Shown here: positions 33,388 to 35,618 of the stretch, piece after piece | Layout: each line of letters starts with the position of its first letter | How positions within the stretch are numbered: position 1 is the stretch's first letter | Assembly (NCBI GenBank): GCA_031276865.1 | Contig: JAISMF010000011.1 | Coordinates: forward strand, 1-35,618 | Direction of reading: 5' to 3' | Length of the DNA: 35,618 nucleotides | Origin: Deltaproteobacteria bacterium | Lineage (GTDB): Bacteria; Desulfobacterota; Desulfarculia; Adiutricales; Adiutricaceae | Notes under the pieces: model-generated | The model's database searches: none | What the model was told of the DNA's origin: nothing | Seen by the model: the letters and a program-made list of their open reading frames with translations, nothing else | Position numbers and translations under genes: made by a program

Positions 33388-35253
33388 ATTAATTAATTTG
33401 TCATGTTTCTCTTTATTCTTAGAGCCTTTAGGACGCCCTCTTCTACATGATCCATCATAATTACGGCTATTTTTAGTTGTTAATTCTTTTTTGACTTTAT
33501 TTTTCGATCCTTTAGGCCTACCTTTTTTGCGTATTCCTTCAGGTTTATGATTATAAATATTCAACCATTCAGTTGTTTTGTTTTTACTGCCTTTATGCCG
33601 CCCTCTTTTTTTACTTTGTGATTTTATATTGAATAATGGTTTCTTCTCTAAACAAGTGCCATTTTCATAAATCAACGGATTTTCTAAATTTAGATATACA
33701 AATAGATCTCTTTGTTCTTTTGTTATGTTATCCAATATTTTACAAGACTCATATATATCAATTTTAAAATGTCCTAACTTTATTAAGGCTGCATGAGCAC
33801 TGAATTTTGTAGCAACTAACTTATAATTTATACTTGAGTATATAACTGTAGCCATAAATGCTATCAATACTATACCATTTAGTGATTCGTCTGAATGACC
33901 TCTTAATGGTAAAATATCACAATATGTTTTGCTTACATCAAATATTTGCTCTATTGCTTGTCTTGTATAATATAATGGTAATATTTCAGATATTTCATAT
34001 TCTAAAGATGATAATAATATAAATTTACCTGCGCTTTCATATTCTTTTTCAATTTGTTCTTCTTTATTATCCTTATCAGCATATTTAAATATTGCTTTAG
34101 ATTTATCTATTGATTGTTTATTTAAATCAAGCATAATATATGCAAGCAATTTTTTTCCATATATAGTAATACTATCCTTTACCCCACACAATGCCCGATC
34201 TTGGTAAGTGATGGAATTCTTAACATTATCCAGTGTCGCTCCATGTTTTTCCATTAATTCTTTATATAATCTCCTATTTATAGGCATTCTTGTTATGAAA
34301 TTTATATTATGTTCTAATAATTGTTTTAAATTTTCTTCAGTATGATAACCTGCATCCATAATTATTAGATCAATAGATATGCTATAAGCTTGTAAAGTAT
34401 TAATAATTCTGATTAATGTTGTATTATCAATTATATTACCACTAATAAATTGAAAAAAAATAGGTAATTTAGTATTTTTATCAACTACATAGGCTAATCT
34501 AATTTCACGACTCACCTTACCGTTATGGCAATTTGTGGCTGTTAAATGGCTTTGATTGTTATTTGGCAACCCAGTGCTATCTATTAGAACTGGCATTGTT
34601 ATCTGATCGTGAATTGAGTCACGATTGATAACAGTTTCGAAATATGAAGTAAAAAATTTCCGTCGGACTACATCCTGCCCAAGGGTAAACATAAATTCAC
34701 TGATCCGAGGAGAGTCCAATTGTGCCTGAGGATAAAGAATGTTAGCGAAAGAATCTTCGTACCAGTCTTTTGCATAACAGTAGGCATCATTCTTTATAAG
34801 TCTATAGGCCACCAATGCCTTAAGCGTATCTGTTGCTGCTGCCTCAGGGAGCAGGTCTTCAATAACCTTATCGAGTCCGATTTGTTTGCACACTTGGTCA
34901 ATCATCCAAACATCACCAAACGGGACTGTTTGTCGCTTGGCGCTATTGTGAATTGAAGAATTGCCAATTATTTCAGATGGATTAGTAATTATTTCAGGCG
35001 GTTTTCCAAATCCGTGCTCCGTGGAAAATGTAAATAACCCATAATCTTTTTTGTAGAATAATCCCTGCTCTTTGTTAACTACCCTGCCTAGGTATAAACT
35101 GTCATGGCAAACCTTTCCTTCTGCAGCATATGTATTCTTATACCAAAGACCGTAAAAATATTTATCATGTTTGTTTTGATAAACTATAAAGCCGGACAGT
35201 GGTTTGGGAAGTGAATTTACCTTCGCAATTATGTCAGCAAACTCAGAATTCAT
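33385..35253 (-). CDS. IS1634/IS4-type DDE transposase with AT-hook-like C-terminus
   Basis: This 622-residue transposase has the DDE catalytic triad: D225 in PVLIDSTGL, D300 in LIIMDAGYH and E435 in YYTRQAIEQIFD, with the Y-x2-R-x3-E spacing of the IS4/IS1634 group. Residues 550-614 carry three copies of (R)GRxKGSKNK (550-559, 577-586, 605-614), which resemble minor-groove-binding AT-hooks. The gene is strongly AT-rich, unlike the flagellins, so it is a recent arrival. AGGAAG sits just before ATG 35253, and a promoter with an inverted repeat lies 27-55 bp upstream. I could not find the IS terminal repeats; the right end may lie outside the window. The full catalytic core suggests it may be active. 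Confidence 0.9.
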   Translation of the reverse strand: MNSEFADIIAKVNSLPKPLSGFIVYQNKHDKYFYGLWYKNTYAAEGKVCHDSLYLGRVVNKEQGLFYKKDYGLFTFSTEHGFGKPPEIITNPSEIIGNSSIHNSAKRQTVPFGDVWMIDQVCKQIGLDKVIEDLLPEAAATDTLKALVAYRLIKNDAYCYAKDWYEDSFANILYPQAQLDSPRISEFMFTLGQDVVRRKFFTSYFETVINRDSIHDQITMPVLIDSTGLPNNNQSHLTATNCHNGKVSREIRLAYVVDKNTKLPIFFQFISGNIIDNTTLIRIINTLQAYSISIDLIIMDAGYHTEENLKQLLEHNINFITRMPINRRLYKELMEKHGATLDNVKNSITYQDRALCGVKDSITIYGKKLLAYIMLDLNKQSIDKSKAIFKYADKDNKEEQIEKEYESAGKFILLSSLEYEISEILPLYYTRQAIEQIFDVSKTYCDILPLRGHSDESLNGIVLIAFMATVIYSSINYKLVATKFSAHAALIKLGHFKIDIYESCKILDNITKEQRDLFVYLNLENPLIYENGTCLEKKPLFNIKSQSKKRGRHKGSKNKTTEWLNIYNHKPEGIRKKGRPKGSKNKVKKELTTKNSRNYDGSCRRGRPKGSKNKEKHDKLIN

Positions 35254-35271
35254 ATTTCTTCCTAAATTTGA

Positions 35272-35308
35272 TAGTAAGAACTATATCTTACTAAAAAAAT
35301 TTAATCAA
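35272..35308 (-). promoter_or_regulatory. Transposase promoter overlapping an inverted repeat
   Basis: On the minus strand TTGATT (35303-35308), 17 bp, TATAGT (35280-35285). The -10 is the exact centre of the inverted repeat TAGTAAGA-actata-TCTTACTA (35272-35293), as in an operator or transposase-binding site. Confidence 0.6.
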
Positions 35309-35618
35309 AAAATATGGTCTAAGTCAAGCATTTTTTATATAAAACTATATTTTATCAAAAATCAATTAAAATTATTTTTTTACCCCACAACAAATGTATG
35401 CTATATATATTAAAATTTTGAAAAATATGATAATTTATGGCACATAATGTTTGATATTTCAAAATTGGCCTTAAAATATCTTATTGAAGTATGGCAAAAA
35501 AAATCTTGACTTATTGATTTCAATTTTTTTTAACAAAACTTTTTGAAAATTCTAATTTTAATAAATTTTGCAATAAAAATCAAAACAATCCTTGAATATT
35601 CAGCAAAATAACGCTTTT
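35309..35618. other. AT-rich end of the window
   Basis: Extremely AT-rich with no gene. It probably contains the right end of the insertion sequence or its flank. I could not identify a terminal inverted repeat. Confidence 0.5.

Overview
Likely organism. The GC-rich housekeeping genes and both flagellins look deltaproteobacterial, most like Desulfovibrionales. The flagellin ends resemble Desulfovibrio-type flagellins. The pyruvate carboxylase is the long form with a biotinyl domain and a C-terminal zinc ribbon. atpB-atpE stand apart from the rest of an ATP synthase operon, as known for this group. This placement comes from remembered family features, not from a search. GC-rich core genes alternate with very AT-rich islands full of mobile-element debris, which suggests a host-associated or otherwise repeat-rich genome.

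Layout. 1-491 is the 3' end of a group II intron: the end of its reverse transcriptase/maturase, then domains V and VI. 492-1481 is an AT-rich spacer with a 69-bp direct repeat. 1482-2674 is atpB-atpE (+), closed by a terminator shared with the convergent U32 peptidase gene. Nearly everything from 2768 to 30510 lies on the minus strand. This includes the U32 protein (2768-4909), an AAA ATPase-nuclease (5578-7287), threonine synthase (7532-9022), and a birA-pyc pair overlapping by 4 bp (9166-13826).

The centre of interest is two giant flagellins of 1656 and 1658 residues (15293-20263 and 25534-30510). They are separated by about 5.3 kb of relics and one AT-rich methyltransferase gene. Both have ordinary flagellin ends around an insert of roughly 1300 residues. 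The insert contains a tandem duplication of about 517 residues with four 'GNWT/GNFT' modules, and the two proteins are colinear in it. A good FliA (sigma-28) promoter lies about 410 bp upstream of the first flagellin. Three consecutive hairpins lie in the leader of the second.

Between the flagellins are a frameshifted AAA/PD-(D/E)XK relic, a methyltransferase, a truncated reverse-transcriptase relic, and two copies of an ~80-bp inverted-repeat element (CCGGCGGATAAA-type ends). One copy abuts the truncation point of the reverse transcriptase. Downstream of the second flagellin is an AT-rich region with about 2.75 tandem copies of a ~465-495 bp unit, each containing a long one-strand purine tract. 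It is followed by an IS1634/IS4-type transposase whose C-terminus carries AT-hook-like repeats, a fourth of which lies beyond an in-frame TGA.

How the genes work together. BirA probably biotinylates pyruvate carboxylase, which feeds oxaloacetate (hence aspartate) towards threonine synthase. AtpB and AtpE form part of the membrane rotor/stator. The giant flagellins would build the filament. A link between the methyltransferase and the filament is only positional.
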